Source of the DNA: Pseudomonadota bacterium
GTDB lineage: Bacteria > Desulfobacterota > Desulfovibrionia > Desulfovibrionales > Desulfovibrionaceae
Direction of reading: 5' to 3'
Assembly (NCBI GenBank): GCA_023438245.1
Contig: JAEXRD010000066.1
Coordinates: 1-46,234, forward strand
Length of the DNA stretch: 46,234 nt
Shown here: positions 9,241 through 18,812 of the stretch, piece after piece
Position numbering within the stretch: the stretch's first letter is position 1
How the letters are laid out: each line of letters starts with the position of its first letter
Notes under the pieces: generated by a model
Seen by the model: only the letters and a program-made list of their open reading frames with translations
What the model was told of the DNA's origin: nothing
The model's database searches: none
Position numbers and translations under genes: made by a program

Positions 9241-10281
9241 ATGGCCAAAATGTTCGACAGATTCTTTGAATACTTCTCCACCGACCTCGCCATCGACCTG
9301 GGCACCGCCAATACGCTGGTGTACGTGAAGGGTTCCGGCGTCATGCTCTCCGAACCCTCGGTGGTGGCCGTGAAGCGCGACAGCCGCGGCGGCAAGGTGG
9401 TTCTGGCCGTGGGCAGCGAGGCCAAGAAGATGCTGGGCCGCACGCCCGGCAACATCGTGGCCATCCGGCCCATGAAGGACGGCGTCATCGCCGACTTCGA
9501 GGTCACCGAGGCCATGCTGCGCCACTTCATCTCCAAAGTCCACAGCTCGCGCCGCCTGGTGCGCCCGCGCATCATGATCTGCGTGCCCACCGGCATCACC
9601 CAGGTGGAGAAGCGCGCCGTGAAGGAGTCCGCCCAGAGCGCAGGCGCCCGCGAGGTCTACCTCATCGAGGAGCCCATGGCCGCGGCCATCGGCGCCAACC
9701 TGCCCATCACCGAGGCCACGGCCAACATGGTGGTGGACATCGGCGGCGGCACCACCGAGATCGCCGTCATCTCCCTGTCCGGCATCGTCTACGCCAAGAG
9801 CGTGCGCATCGGCGGCGACAAGATGGACGAGGCCATCATGCAGCACGTGAAGCGCAAGTACAACATGCTCATCGGCGAGAGCACCGCCGAGGAGATCAAG
9901 ATGACCATCGGCAGCGCCTACCCCGTGGACGGCGCCAACGAGATGGAAGTGCGCGGCCGCGACCTGGTCACCGGCATCCCGCAGAACCGCATCATCACGG
10001 CGGAAGAAGTGCGCGGGGCCATCAGCGAGCAGGTGGAGGGCATCGTGCAGGGCGTGCGCATCGCCCTGGAGCAGACACCGCCCGAGCTGGCCGCCGACAT
10101 CGTGGACCGCGGCATCGTGCTCACCGGCGGCGGCGCGCTCTTGCGCGGGCTGGACAAGCTCCTGCAGCACGAGACCCAGCTGCCCATCACCGTGGTGGAC
10201 GACCCCCTCACGGCCGTGGTGCTGGGCTCCGGCAAGGCGCTGGAGTGCATCGACCTGTACAGGGAAGTGACCACGGACTAA
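9241..10281 (+). CDS. mreB: Rod shape-determining protein MreB
   Basis: The 346-aa length matches MreB. This bacterial actin homologue polymerises on ATP under the inner membrane and positions the elongation machinery (RodA, PBP2, MreC, MreD). Phosphate-1 motif IDLGTANTLVY is near residue 18. Phosphate-2 motif VVDIGGGTTEIAVISL is at about 164-179. The adenosine motif GIVLTGGGALLRG is near 291-303. GGGGG sits just before the ATG at 9241. The gene heads the rod operon and is followed one base later by mreC. The 118-bp divergent gap with the radical SAM gene must hold its promoter, but no convincing -35/-10 pair was seen. Confidence 0.98.
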   Translation: MAKMFDRFFEYFSTDLAIDLGTANTLVYVKGSGVMLSEPSVVAVKRDSRGGKVVLAVGSEAKKMLGRTPGNIVAIRPMKDGVIADFEVTEAMLRHFISKVHSSRRLVRPRIMICVPTGITQVEKRAVKESAQSAGAREVYLIEEPMAAAIGANLPITEATANMVVDIGGGTTEIAVISLSGIVYAKSVRIGGDKMDEAIMQHVKRKYNMLIGESTAEEIKMTIGSAYPVDGANEMEVRGRDLVTGIPQNRIITAEEVRGAISEQVEGIVQGVRIALEQTPPELAADIVDRGIVLTGGGALLRGLDKLLQHETQLPITVVDDPLTAVVLGSGKALECIDLYREVTTD

Positions 10282-10282
10282 A

Positions 10283-11128
10283 GTGAATCCGAAACGGATC
10301 GTCATCCTCCTCGTTGTCGGGCTCTTCCTCTACCTGAGCCTCTACACCTGGAACCTGCGCACGGGCCACCTGACCCGGCTGAGCACGTACACAGGGCTCG
10401 ACAGCGTGGGCCTTGTGCTGCGCCCCGGCAAGTGGGCGTCGAGCGCCACGGGCAACTTCATCGAGCGCTACGTGGACCTGGTGGGCCTGAAGCAGGAGAA
10501 CGAAGCCCTGACCGAGGAGATCAAGGCCCTGCGCCTGGAGAACATGACCCTGCGCGAGCGGGCCGAGGCCACCACGCGCGTGGAGGGCCTGCTGGGCTTT
10601 CCCGCCCCGCCGGACTGGAAGCGCGAGGGCGCGCGCGTCATCGCCCAGCGCATCGGCCCCACGGCCATCCTGGAGACCATCCTGGTGGACCGCGGCAAGG
10701 CCAGCGGCGCCACCGAGGACACTCCGGTGCTCTGCCCCGAGGGCGTGGTGGGCCGCATCTACCGCGCCGGGCGCGGCGTGGCCACGGTGCTGCTGCTGGT
10801 GGACCCCTCCAGCCGGGTGGCCGTGGTGGGCCGCCTGGGCCGCGCCACGGGCGTGGTCTACGGCAACGGGGCCGACGACCAGCTGGTGGTGAAGTACGTG
10901 GGCGTCAATTCGCACGTGGAGCCCGGCGAGGTGCTGGTCACCTCCGGCATGGACGGCGTGTACCCCAAGGGCCTGCCCGTGGCCAAGGTCACCAGCGTCA
11001 AGCGCGAGGAAGGCACCCTGTTCATGATGGTGCGCGCCGAGCCGCTGGTGGACTTCGCCCGGCTGGAGGAGGTGCTGCTGCTCACCCGCGCCGACAAGCC
11101 CGAAGCCACCTCCGACCTCTGGGACTAG
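10283..11128 (+). CDS. mreC: Rod shape-determining protein MreC
   Basis: This 281-aa periplasmic scaffold of the elongasome has one N-terminal membrane segment (about residues 5-20, IVILLVVGLFLYLSLY). A coiled coil follows (about 65-100, heptads around LKQENEALTEEIKALRLENM), then the double beta-barrel MreC domain. Typical motifs are AQRIGPTAILETILVDRG and a TSGMDGVYPKGLPVAKV block (about 230-246). Translation starts at GTG 10283, one base after the mreB stop; the ribosome site is weak, consistent with reinitiation. It links MreB to PBP2 and RodA encoded downstream. Confidence 0.95.
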   Translation: MNPKRIVILLVVGLFLYLSLYTWNLRTGHLTRLSTYTGLDSVGLVLRPGKWASSATGNFIERYVDLVGLKQENEALTEEIKALRLENMTLRERAEATTRVEGLLGFPAPPDWKREGARVIAQRIGPTAILETILVDRGKASGATEDTPVLCPEGVVGRIYRAGRGVATVLLLVDPSSRVAVVGRLGRATGVVYGNGADDQLVVKYVGVNSHVEPGEVLVTSGMDGVYPKGLPVAKVTSVKREEGTLFMMVRAEPLVDFARLEEVLLLTRADKPEATSDLWD

Positions 11129-11131
11129 GCC

Positions 11132-11599
11132 ATGCTTGCCGCGCTGTGGTGGAGCCTGTTCACGATCTTCGGCATCTGGGGCCAGGCCCTGGTGCCGGGG
11201 GTGGACTTCTTCGCCGCCGGGCTGGCGCTCTCCCTGCGCTGGCAAAAGCCCTGGACCACCCTGCTCCTGGCGCTCATCTGGGTGGCCATCCAGGAGGGCG
11301 CGGGCGGGCTGGCCTTCGGCTACGGGGTGCTGTGGTACTCGGTGCTCTTCGCCCTGCTGAACACCGGGCGCTGGTTCCTGGACCCGGCCAGCCTCCAGTT
11401 CCAGGTCATCCTGGGCGCGGCGCTGGGCATCGCCCATTTTTTCCTGCTCTACCTCATGGCCGTGCTGGAGATGCGCGCCTTTCCCGTGGGCCGCGTGGCC
11501 CTGGAGGGCCTGCTCCAGGCCCTGAGCTACCCCGTGGTGTGGTACCTGGCGGAGAACCTGTTCCCGGAGATGCTGAAGCACGATGAAGAGCGCACCTAG
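11132..11599 (+). CDS. mreD: Rod shape-determining protein MreD (predicted)
   Basis: This is a 155-aa, highly hydrophobic protein with about five predicted membrane segments. Its position between mreC and mrdA, with small size and membrane topology, identifies it as MreD, the poorly conserved third membrane partner of the MreBCD complex. No catalytic residues are expected. The start ATG is 3 nt after the mreC stop. The 3' end overlaps mrdA by 17 nt in another frame, which implies translational coupling. The assignment is mainly by context because MreD sequences diverge strongly. Confidence 0.82.
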   Translation: MLAALWWSLFTIFGIWGQALVPGVDFFAAGLALSLRWQKPWTTLLLALIWVAIQEGAGGLAFGYGVLWYSVLFALLNTGRWFLDPASLQFQVILGAALGIAHFFLLYLMAVLEMRAFPVGRVALEGLLQALSYPVVWYLAENLFPEMLKHDEERT

Positions 11600-13469
11600 C
11601 CCGTACGGACAGGAAGCCCCGCGCCTGGGCGTGGGCCTGCTCCAGTGCCTGGTGCTGGGGCTGTTCTGCCTGTTCTTCCTGCGCCTGTGGTACCTGCAGA
11701 TCCACCTGGGGCCCGTGTTCACCGAGAAGAGCCGCAACAACCAGCTGCGCACCGAGTACCTCTTCGCCCCGCGCGGGTTCCTGCGCGACCGCAACGGCGA
11801 GCTGCTGGCCGTCAACGAGCCCGCCTTCGCCCTGGGCCTGGTGCGCGAGGACGCCGACGACATCCCCGCCACCCTGGCCAAGGTCAGCGAACTCACGGGC
11901 ATCCCCCTGGAGCGCCTGAAGGACGTGTACGCGCGCGGCAAGCCCAAGGTGAAGCCCTTCGAGCCCCTGGTGCTGGTGCCGGACATGAACTTCGAGACCA
12001 TCGCCAAGGTCGAGGGGTCGGCGGTGCGCTGGCCCGGGCTGGAGATCCTCTCGCGCACGCGGCGCAAGTACAACTACGGCCAGCTGCTGTCCCACGTGCT
12101 GGGCTACGTGGCCGAGGCCAACGAGGCCGAAATGCAGGCCGACCCCCGCCTCTCGCTGGGCGACTTCGTGGGCAAGCAGGGCCTGGAGAACCGCCTGGAC
12201 GACCGCCTGCGCGGCGCCAAGGGCAAGCGCATGATCGAGGTGGACGTCACCGGGCGCAAGCTCTCCGAGGAGCTCAAGGCCGAGCCCAAGGCCGGGGAGG
12301 AGGTCTTCCTGTCCATCGACCTGGGGCTGCAGCAACTGGGCCACCGCATGCTGGAGGGCAAGGCCGGGGCCGTGGTGGTCATGGACCCCGACACCGGCGA
12401 GATCCACGCCCTGGTCAGCGAGCCGTCCTACGACTCCAACGCCTTCACCGCGGGCCTGTCCAGCGCCCAGTGGGCGGAGCTGCGCGACAACCCCATGCAC
12501 CCGCTGCAGAACCGCGCCACCCAGAGCGTGTACCCGCCCGGCTCGGTGTTCAAGCTGGCCGTGGCGGCCGCCGCGCTGGAGGGCTCGGTGGACCCCAAGG
12601 AGACCGTGCAGTGCACCGGCGAGGTGGCCCTGGGCAACCACGTGTTCCGCTGCTGGAAGCGCGGCGGCCACGGCACGGTGAATTTCCAGCGCGCCCTGGT
12701 GGAAAGCTGCGACTCCTATTTCTACAGGATGGGCATGCGCCTGGGCGTGGACCGCATGAGCGCCTTCGCCAAGGCCGGAGGCTTCGGGTCCCCCACGGGC
12801 ATCGACCTGCCGCACGAGAAGGGCGGGCTCATCGCCACCAAGGAATGGAAGCAGAAGCGCTTCGGCGTGCGCTGGACCAAGGGCGAGGACCTGAACATGT
12901 CCATCGGCCAGGGCTACACCGTGGTCTCCCCGCTGCAGGTGGCCCGCTTCATCAGCGCGCTCATCAACGGCGGCAAGGTGCTCCGGCCCCAGCTGGTGCG
13001 CGGGGCCAAGGCCGAGGTGCAGGGCACCCTGCCGCTCAAGCCCGAGCACGCCGCGCTCATCAAGAAGGCCATGGTGGCCACAGTGGAGGAGCCCGGCGGA
13101 ACCTGCCGCCGCGCGCTCACCCCCGGCGTGGTGGTGGGGGCCAAGACCGGCACCGCCCAGGTGGTCAAGCTCACCGACGAACTCAAGCGCATGGGCGACA
13201 ACGTGCCCTACAAGTACCGCGACCACGCCTGGATGGCTGGGTTCGGCGAGGCGAACGGAAGGCGCTTCGTCATCGCCGTGATGGTGGAGCACGGCCTGCA
13301 CGGCGCCTCCGGCGCGGGCCCGACCATGAAGGCCATGCTGGACGCGCTGTTCCTGGGCAAGCGCGAGCTGCCGCAGAAGGACAGCGCGGAGGGCCGCACC
13401 CGCTACAACCCCGAGCAGGTGGAGACCCAGTTCCCCGAGCCTGTGCAGGAAGTGGGAGAGCCCCAGTGA
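11583..13469 (+). CDS. mrdA: Penicillin-binding protein 2 (elongation-specific peptidoglycan D,D-transpeptidase)
   Basis: This 628-aa class B PBP cross-links peptidoglycan during cell elongation with RodA. It has a cytoplasmic N-terminus and one membrane segment (about residues 20-40). The pedestal domain contains FAPRGFLRDRNGELLA. The transpeptidase domain has all three active-site motifs: SVFK with nucleophile Ser at about 321 and Lys 324, an SCD motif in VESCDSYFYRMG (the SxN-equivalent seen in PBP2s), and KTGTAQ at about 521. The start codon lies inside the end of mreD. The stop TGA overlaps the GTG start of rodA (GTGA), so PBP2 and its partner RodA should be made in step. Confidence 0.96.
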   Translation: MKSAPSPYGQEAPRLGVGLLQCLVLGLFCLFFLRLWYLQIHLGPVFTEKSRNNQLRTEYLFAPRGFLRDRNGELLAVNEPAFALGLVREDADDIPATLAKVSELTGIPLERLKDVYARGKPKVKPFEPLVLVPDMNFETIAKVEGSAVRWPGLEILSRTRRKYNYGQLLSHVLGYVAEANEAEMQADPRLSLGDFVGKQGLENRLDDRLRGAKGKRMIEVDVTGRKLSEELKAEPKAGEEVFLSIDLGLQQLGHRMLEGKAGAVVVMDPDTGEIHALVSEPSYDSNAFTAGLSSAQWAELRDNPMHPLQNRATQSVYPPGSVFKLAVAAAALEGSVDPKETVQCTGEVALGNHVFRCWKRGGHGTVNFQRALVESCDSYFYRMGMRLGVDRMSAFAKAGGFGSPTGIDLPHEKGGLIATKEWKQKRFGVRWTKGEDLNMSIGQGYTVVSPLQVARFISALINGGKVLRPQLVRGAKAEVQGTLPLKPEHAALIKKAMVATVEEPGGTCRRALTPGVVVGAKTGTAQVVKLTDELKRMGDNVPYKYRDHAWMAGFGEANGRRFVIAVMVEHGLHGASGAGPTMKAMLDALFLGKRELPQKDSAEGRTRYNPEQVETQFPEPVQEVGEPQ

Positions 13470-14581
13470 GCCCCATCGACAGACGCATGTTCTACCACGT
13501 AAACTGGGCGCTGGTTGGCATCCTGGGCGCGCTGTTCCTGGTGGGGGTCATGAACCTCTACTCCGCCAGCGGCGTGCGCATGGGCGACGGCGTGCAGGTG
13601 GAGAACTTCTACCAGAAGCAGTTCATCTGGGGGCTGATGGGCATGGGCGGCATGCTGGCCTGCATGGTGTTCGACTACCGCCGCCTGCGCAGCGTGGCCT
13701 GGCCCATGTACGCGCTGACCATCCTGCTGCTGCTGTCCGTGCCGTTCCTGGGCAAGACCGTGTACGGCGCGCGGCGCTGGCTGGACTTCGGCGTGTTCAG
13801 CTTCCAGCCCAGCGAGCTGGCCAAGTTCACCGTGCTCATCCTTGGCGCGCGCATCCTCTCCAGCGAGCCGGAACTGCTGGACCTGCGGAGGCTGGGCTAC
13901 ATCCTGCTGGTGGGCTGCGTGCCCGCGCTCATGATCATCAAGCAGCCGGACCTGGGCACGGGCCTCTCCGTGCTGCTGCTCCTGGGCGGGCTCATCCTGT
14001 ACCGGGGCATCAAGCCCAGGCTGTTCAAGGTGCTGTGCTTCATCGTGCCCCTGGTGCTGCCCTTGTTCTGGTTCGTGCTCAAGGACTACCAGAAGCGGCG
14101 CATCACGGCCTTCCTGGACCCCGCCACCGACCCGCTGGGCTCGGGCTACCACATCCTGCAGAGCGAGATAGCCCTGGGCAGCGGCCGGTTCTTCGGCAAG
14201 GGCTTCCTGGCCGGAACCCAGAGCCAGCTGCGCTTCCTGCCGGAGAAGCACTCCGACTTCGCCGTGGCCGTGTTCGGCGAGGAATGGGGCTTTTTCGGCA
14301 TGACCGTGCTGCTGACGCTGTTCTGCCTGTTCCTCTACCAGCTCTCCTGCGTCTCGCGCGACGCCAAGGACGCCTACGGCAGCTACCTGGCCGCCGGGGT
14401 GTTCTTCTACTTCTTCTGGCAGATCCTCATCAACATGGGCATGGTCATGGGGCTCATGCCGGTGGTGGGCATCCCGCTGCCGTTCATCAGCTACGGCGGC
14501 AGCGCCACGCTGGTGAACTTCAGCCTGGTGGGGCTTGTTCTCAATGTGAGCATGCGCCGCTACCTGTTCAAGCAGACCTGA
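13466..14581 (+). CDS. rodA: Peptidoglycan glycosyltransferase RodA (SEDS family)
   Basis: This 371-aa polytopic SEDS protein polymerises lipid II into glycan strands with PBP2. Hydrophobic segments run through the whole length. Family signatures include VYGARRWLDFGVFSFQPSE and, near the C-terminus, GLMPVVGIPLPFISYGGS. I chose GTG at 13466, which overlaps the mrdA stop as GTGA and has GGGAG upstream. The ATG at 13487 is a possible alternative. It is the last gene of the rod operon. The next 249 bp carry no gene, and no clear U-tract terminator was found directly after the stop. Confidence 0.95.
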   Translation: MSPIDRRMFYHVNWALVGILGALFLVGVMNLYSASGVRMGDGVQVENFYQKQFIWGLMGMGGMLACMVFDYRRLRSVAWPMYALTILLLLSVPFLGKTVYGARRWLDFGVFSFQPSELAKFTVLILGARILSSEPELLDLRRLGYILLVGCVPALMIIKQPDLGTGLSVLLLLGGLILYRGIKPRLFKVLCFIVPLVLPLFWFVLKDYQKRRITAFLDPATDPLGSGYHILQSEIALGSGRFFGKGFLAGTQSQLRFLPEKHSDFAVAVFGEEWGFFGMTVLLTLFCLFLYQLSCVSRDAKDAYGSYLAAGVFFYFFWQILINMGMVMGLMPVVGIPLPFISYGGSATLVNFSLVGLVLNVSMRRYLFKQT

Positions 14582-14830
14582 TTTCCCCCCTGTTTTTCCC
14601 CACCTCGCCGCAGGGCATTATTTGCCGCAAATGGGCAAAACGCGCTGCACGTGATTTTTTTGCCAATCTCCCCGCATTTCCTGCGAACCGTTGCAACAGG
14701 CCGTTTTTCCGCCCAAAAGGAAGCGGGAAAAAGGAAAAAAGCATTTGACGGGAGCGGCCTGAGCGTGTACGAAGCCCTCTGACTTTGGACCAAAATTCAC
14801 AATCCCTTTTCGAGGGGTGCGGGGGCCGTC
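14582..14830 (+). other. Intergenic region between rodA and the ATP synthase operon
   Basis: This gene-free 249-bp spacer is visibly less GC-rich than its flanks and has several A/T runs. It contains a small inverted repeat around 14704-14730 (TTTTTCCGC against GCGGGAAAAA, one mismatch) with no clear U-tract for the plus strand. It also holds the proposed atp promoter and a TTCACAA half-site near 14796-14802. No small ORF with a ribosome site was seen. Confidence 0.6.
14745..14773 (+). promoter_or_regulatory. Candidate sigma70-type promoter of the ATP synthase operon
   Basis: TTGACG (14745-14750, five of six to the -35 consensus) is followed after 17 bp by TACGAA (14768-14773, a poor -10). 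The predicted start near 14780 would give a leader of about 50 nt before atpF'. The call rests on the -35 and the spacing; the -10 is weak. Confidence 0.45.
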
Positions 14831-15250
14831 ATGATTGATATTGATAAGACTTTAGGCATCCAGATGGTCAACTTCCTCATCACCGTGGTGGGCCTCAACG
14901 CGCTGCTCATCCGGCCCATCCGGGAGAAGATCAAGGAGCGCAACGATCTGATGGCCGACCAGCTCGGCAAGATCGAGGGCTTCACCGCGGATGCGGACGG
15001 GAAGATGAAGGGCTACCAGGAATCCCTGGACGCCGCCCGCCGCGACGGCCTGGAGCTGCGCAAGCAGCTGCGCGCCGACGGCGCCGCCAGCGAGCAGCAG
15101 ATCATGGCTGCCGCCGGCAAGGACGTGGCCGCGGAACTGCAGGCCGCCCAGAAGGACATCGCCGCGCAGGTGGCCAGCGCCAAGCAGACCCTGGCCGCCG
15201 ACGTGGAAAAATTCGCCCAGAAGGCCACGGCCAAGATCCTTGGCCAGTAA
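14831..15250 (+). CDS. atpF': F1Fo ATP synthase subunit b' (first b-type stalk subunit)
   Basis: This 139-aa protein has one N-terminal membrane segment (about residues 10-28, QMVNFLITVVGLNALLI), then a long charged, Ala-rich helix. This is the layout of b-type peripheral stalk subunits that hold F1 against Fo. It is followed by a second b gene, so the stalk is probably a b/b' heterodimer. It opens the operon. A purine-rich GAGGGG-type site precedes the ATG. The length is slightly short of typical b subunits (about 155 aa), as is normal for b' forms. Confidence 0.88.
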   Translation: MIDIDKTLGIQMVNFLITVVGLNALLIRPIREKIKERNDLMADQLGKIEGFTADADGKMKGYQESLDAARRDGLELRKQLRADGAASEQQIMAAAGKDVAAELQAAQKDIAAQVASAKQTLAADVEKFAQKATAKILGQ

Positions 15251-15278
15251 GCCCACAGGAACAAGGAGGGGGACCACT

Positions 15279-15848
15279 TTGAAAGTCGCAAGACACATCG
15301 CACTCGGCCTGCTGACGGTGCTGGCCACCGCGGCCCTGGCTCACGCCAGCGGAGGCGAGGCGCACGAGCCTCTGCCCTGGGGCAATTTCGCCTTCCGCAT
15401 CGTCAACTTCGTCATCTTCATCTTCCTCATCTACAAGTTCGCCGGCGACAAGATCGCCTCCTTCTTCGGCGGACGCCGCGAGCAGATCCGCAAGGACCTG
15501 GCCGACCTGGACGCCCGCAAGGCCGACGCCGAGAAGCGCCTGAAGGACGTTGAGACCGGCATCCGCAACCTGGAGCAGGAAAAGGCCGCCATCCTGGCCG
15601 AAGCCAAGACCCAGGGCGAGGCCATCAAGGCCGCCATCATCGAGAAGGCCGAGAAGGACGCCGCAGGCATGCGCGCCCAGGCCAAGGTCAGCGCCGAGAA
15701 CGAGGCCCGCGCCGCGTTCGACCGCGTCCGCTCCGAGATCGCCGACCAGGTCATCGAGCAGGCTACGAAAATCGTGCGCGAGAAGCTCACCGACAAGGAT
15801 CATGAGCGCCTCGTGGATGAATACTTAACAAAGGTGGTGCTCAATTGA
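15279..15848 (+). CDS. atpF: F1Fo ATP synthase subunit b
   Basis: This 189-aa protein begins with a signal-like hydrophobic stretch ending near AHASGGEAHE (about residues 5-24). The true b-subunit membrane helix follows (about 36-50, RIVNFVIFIFLIYKF), then a long coiled-coil stalk helix. The extra N-terminal hydrophobic stretch is common in b subunits of Desulfobacterota. I chose TTG at 15279 because AAGGAGGG lies about 8 nt upstream; an upstream TTG at 15240 would overlap atpF' and lacks such a site. The stop overlaps the atpH start as TTGA. Confidence 0.9.
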   Translation: MKVARHIALGLLTVLATAALAHASGGEAHEPLPWGNFAFRIVNFVIFIFLIYKFAGDKIASFFGGRREQIRKDLADLDARKADAEKRLKDVETGIRNLEQEKAAILAEAKTQGEAIKAAIIEKAEKDAAGMRAQAKVSAENEARAAFDRVRSEIADQVIEQATKIVREKLTDKDHERLVDEYLTKVVLN

Positions 15849-16390
15849 GCGGGAACATCGTCGCACGCAGGTACGCCGGGGCGCTGTTCACCGTAGGCAA
15901 GAAGTCGGGTGAGGCCGACGCCTACGGTAGTCAGCTCTCGGACCTGGCTGGGGCACTGGCGCAGGCGCCGGAGGCCATGCGGTTCTTCAAGAACCCGGTC
16001 TTCAGCGTGGAGGAGAAGAAGGCTGTCCTCAAGCAGATCCTGGAGAAGCAGGGGCTCACCGGTGCGGTGGCCAACTTCGCCAACCTGCTGGCCGACAAGA
16101 GCCGTCTGGCCGTCCTCCCGGAAATCGCCGCCGACTACAAGGCCATGATTGACGAGGCCAACGGCATCGTCAGCGGCAAGCTCGTCACGGCGGTCCCCCT
16201 TTCCGAATCCCGCCAGGTGGCATTGAAAGAACAGCTTGAGAAGCAGACCGGCAAGAAGCTGGTGCTTGAGTACGCCGCCGACCCCGAGATCCTGGGCGGC
16301 GTGGTGCTCAAGATCGGCGACAGCGTGCTCGACGCCAGCCTGCGCGCTCAGCTGAACATTTTGAAAGAAACCATCAAGAGGGGTGAGTAG
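15845..16390 (+). CDS. atpH: F1Fo ATP synthase subunit delta
   Basis: This 181-aa OSCP/delta subunit joins the top of the alpha3-beta3 ring to the b stalk. It begins with the family motif VARRYAGALF. The C-terminal part has the conserved DPEILGGVVLKIGDSVLDASLRAQL type signature (about 148-172). The start is TTG at 15845, overlapping the atpF stop (TTGA), so translation probably depends on ribosomes finishing atpF. The next gene starts 5 nt after its stop. Confidence 0.95.
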   Translation: MSGNIVARRYAGALFTVGKKSGEADAYGSQLSDLAGALAQAPEAMRFFKNPVFSVEEKKAVLKQILEKQGLTGAVANFANLLADKSRLAVLPEIAADYKAMIDEANGIVSGKLVTAVPLSESRQVALKEQLEKQTGKKLVLEYAADPEILGGVVLKIGDSVLDASLRAQLNILKETIKRGE

Positions 16391-16394
16391 GGCC

Positions 16395-17903
<1,509 letters not shown>

Positions 17904-17921
17904 CCGGCGCAGGAGGGTGCA

Positions 17922-18797
17922 ATGGCTTCCCTGAGGGACGTCAAAACGAAAATCGGCGCGGTCAAGAAGACCAAGCAGATCACCAAGGCCATGAACATGG
18001 TGGCCTCGGCGAAGCTGCGCAACGCGCAAAGCCGCATCGAGCGGTTCAAGCCGTACGCGCAGAAGTTCTATGAGATGCTTGGCGACTTGGCGACCGGGGC
18101 GGACGAGTCGGTCCATCCGCTTCTGGCCAAGCGCGAGGAAAAAAAGACCGTAGGTATCGTCCTCGTCACCAGCGATCGCGGCCTGTGCGGCAGCTTCAAC
18201 TCCAACCTGATCAAGGCCGCGCTGAAGCTGGCCAAGGAGAAGAAGGCCGAGGGCCTGGGCGTCAAGTTCTACTGTGTGGGCAAGAAAGGCCGCGATGCCG
18301 TTCGCAAGGCCGACTACGAAATCGCCGTGCAGTACCGCGACGTCATGAACCACTTCGACTTCACCCTGGCCAGCAAGCTCGGCCAGGAGCTGATCACCTC
18401 CTTCCTGGAGGCCAGCCTGGACGAAGTGTGCCTGGTGTACGGAGAATTCATCAGCATTGGCCGTCAGGTTCCCGTGGTGCAGCAGATCCTGCCCATGTCC
18501 GACGCTGCGGCCGAAGAAAAAAGCTCTGGTTCCGGCAAGGAGTACATCTACGAGCCCTCCGTCGAGGGGCTGCTCGCGGAACTGCTCCCCCGGTTCATCA
18601 AGGTCCAGGTTTACCGTGGAATGCTTGACACCAGCGCCAGCGAGCACGCCGCCCGCATGAGCGCCATGGACAACGCCACGCGCGCCTGCGACGACATGAT
18701 CGGATCGCTGACGCTGCTGTTCAACAAGACGCGCCAGGCTGCCATCACCAGAGACCTTATGGACATCGTCGGCGGCGCTGAAGCGCTGAAAGGCTAA
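17922..18797 (+). CDS. atpG: F1Fo ATP synthase subunit gamma
   Basis: This 291-aa central rotor shaft couples proton flow in Fo to conformational change in the beta subunits. Conserved N-terminal helix: KKTKQITKAMNMVASAKLRNAQ. Conserved C-terminal helix: EHAARMSAMDNATRACDDMI, then LFNKTRQAAIT. AGGAGG precedes the ATG closely. It lies between atpA and atpD as in nearly all F-type operons. Confidence 0.97.
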   Translation: MASLRDVKTKIGAVKKTKQITKAMNMVASAKLRNAQSRIERFKPYAQKFYEMLGDLATGADESVHPLLAKREEKKTVGIVLVTSDRGLCGSFNSNLIKAALKLAKEKKAEGLGVKFYCVGKKGRDAVRKADYEIAVQYRDVMNHFDFTLASKLGQELITSFLEASLDEVCLVYGEFISIGRQVPVVQQILPMSDAAAEEKSSGSGKEYIYEPSVEGLLAELLPRFIKVQVYRGMLDTSASEHAARMSAMDNATRACDDMIGSLTLLFNKTRQAAITRDLMDIVGGAEALKG

Positions 18798-18812
18798 AAG
18801 GGGGCCAAACAC

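Noticed and set aside
14704..14730. Inverted repeat after rodA as a terminator
   Set aside because: The stem has a mismatch and its A/T run is on the wrong side for plus-strand termination.
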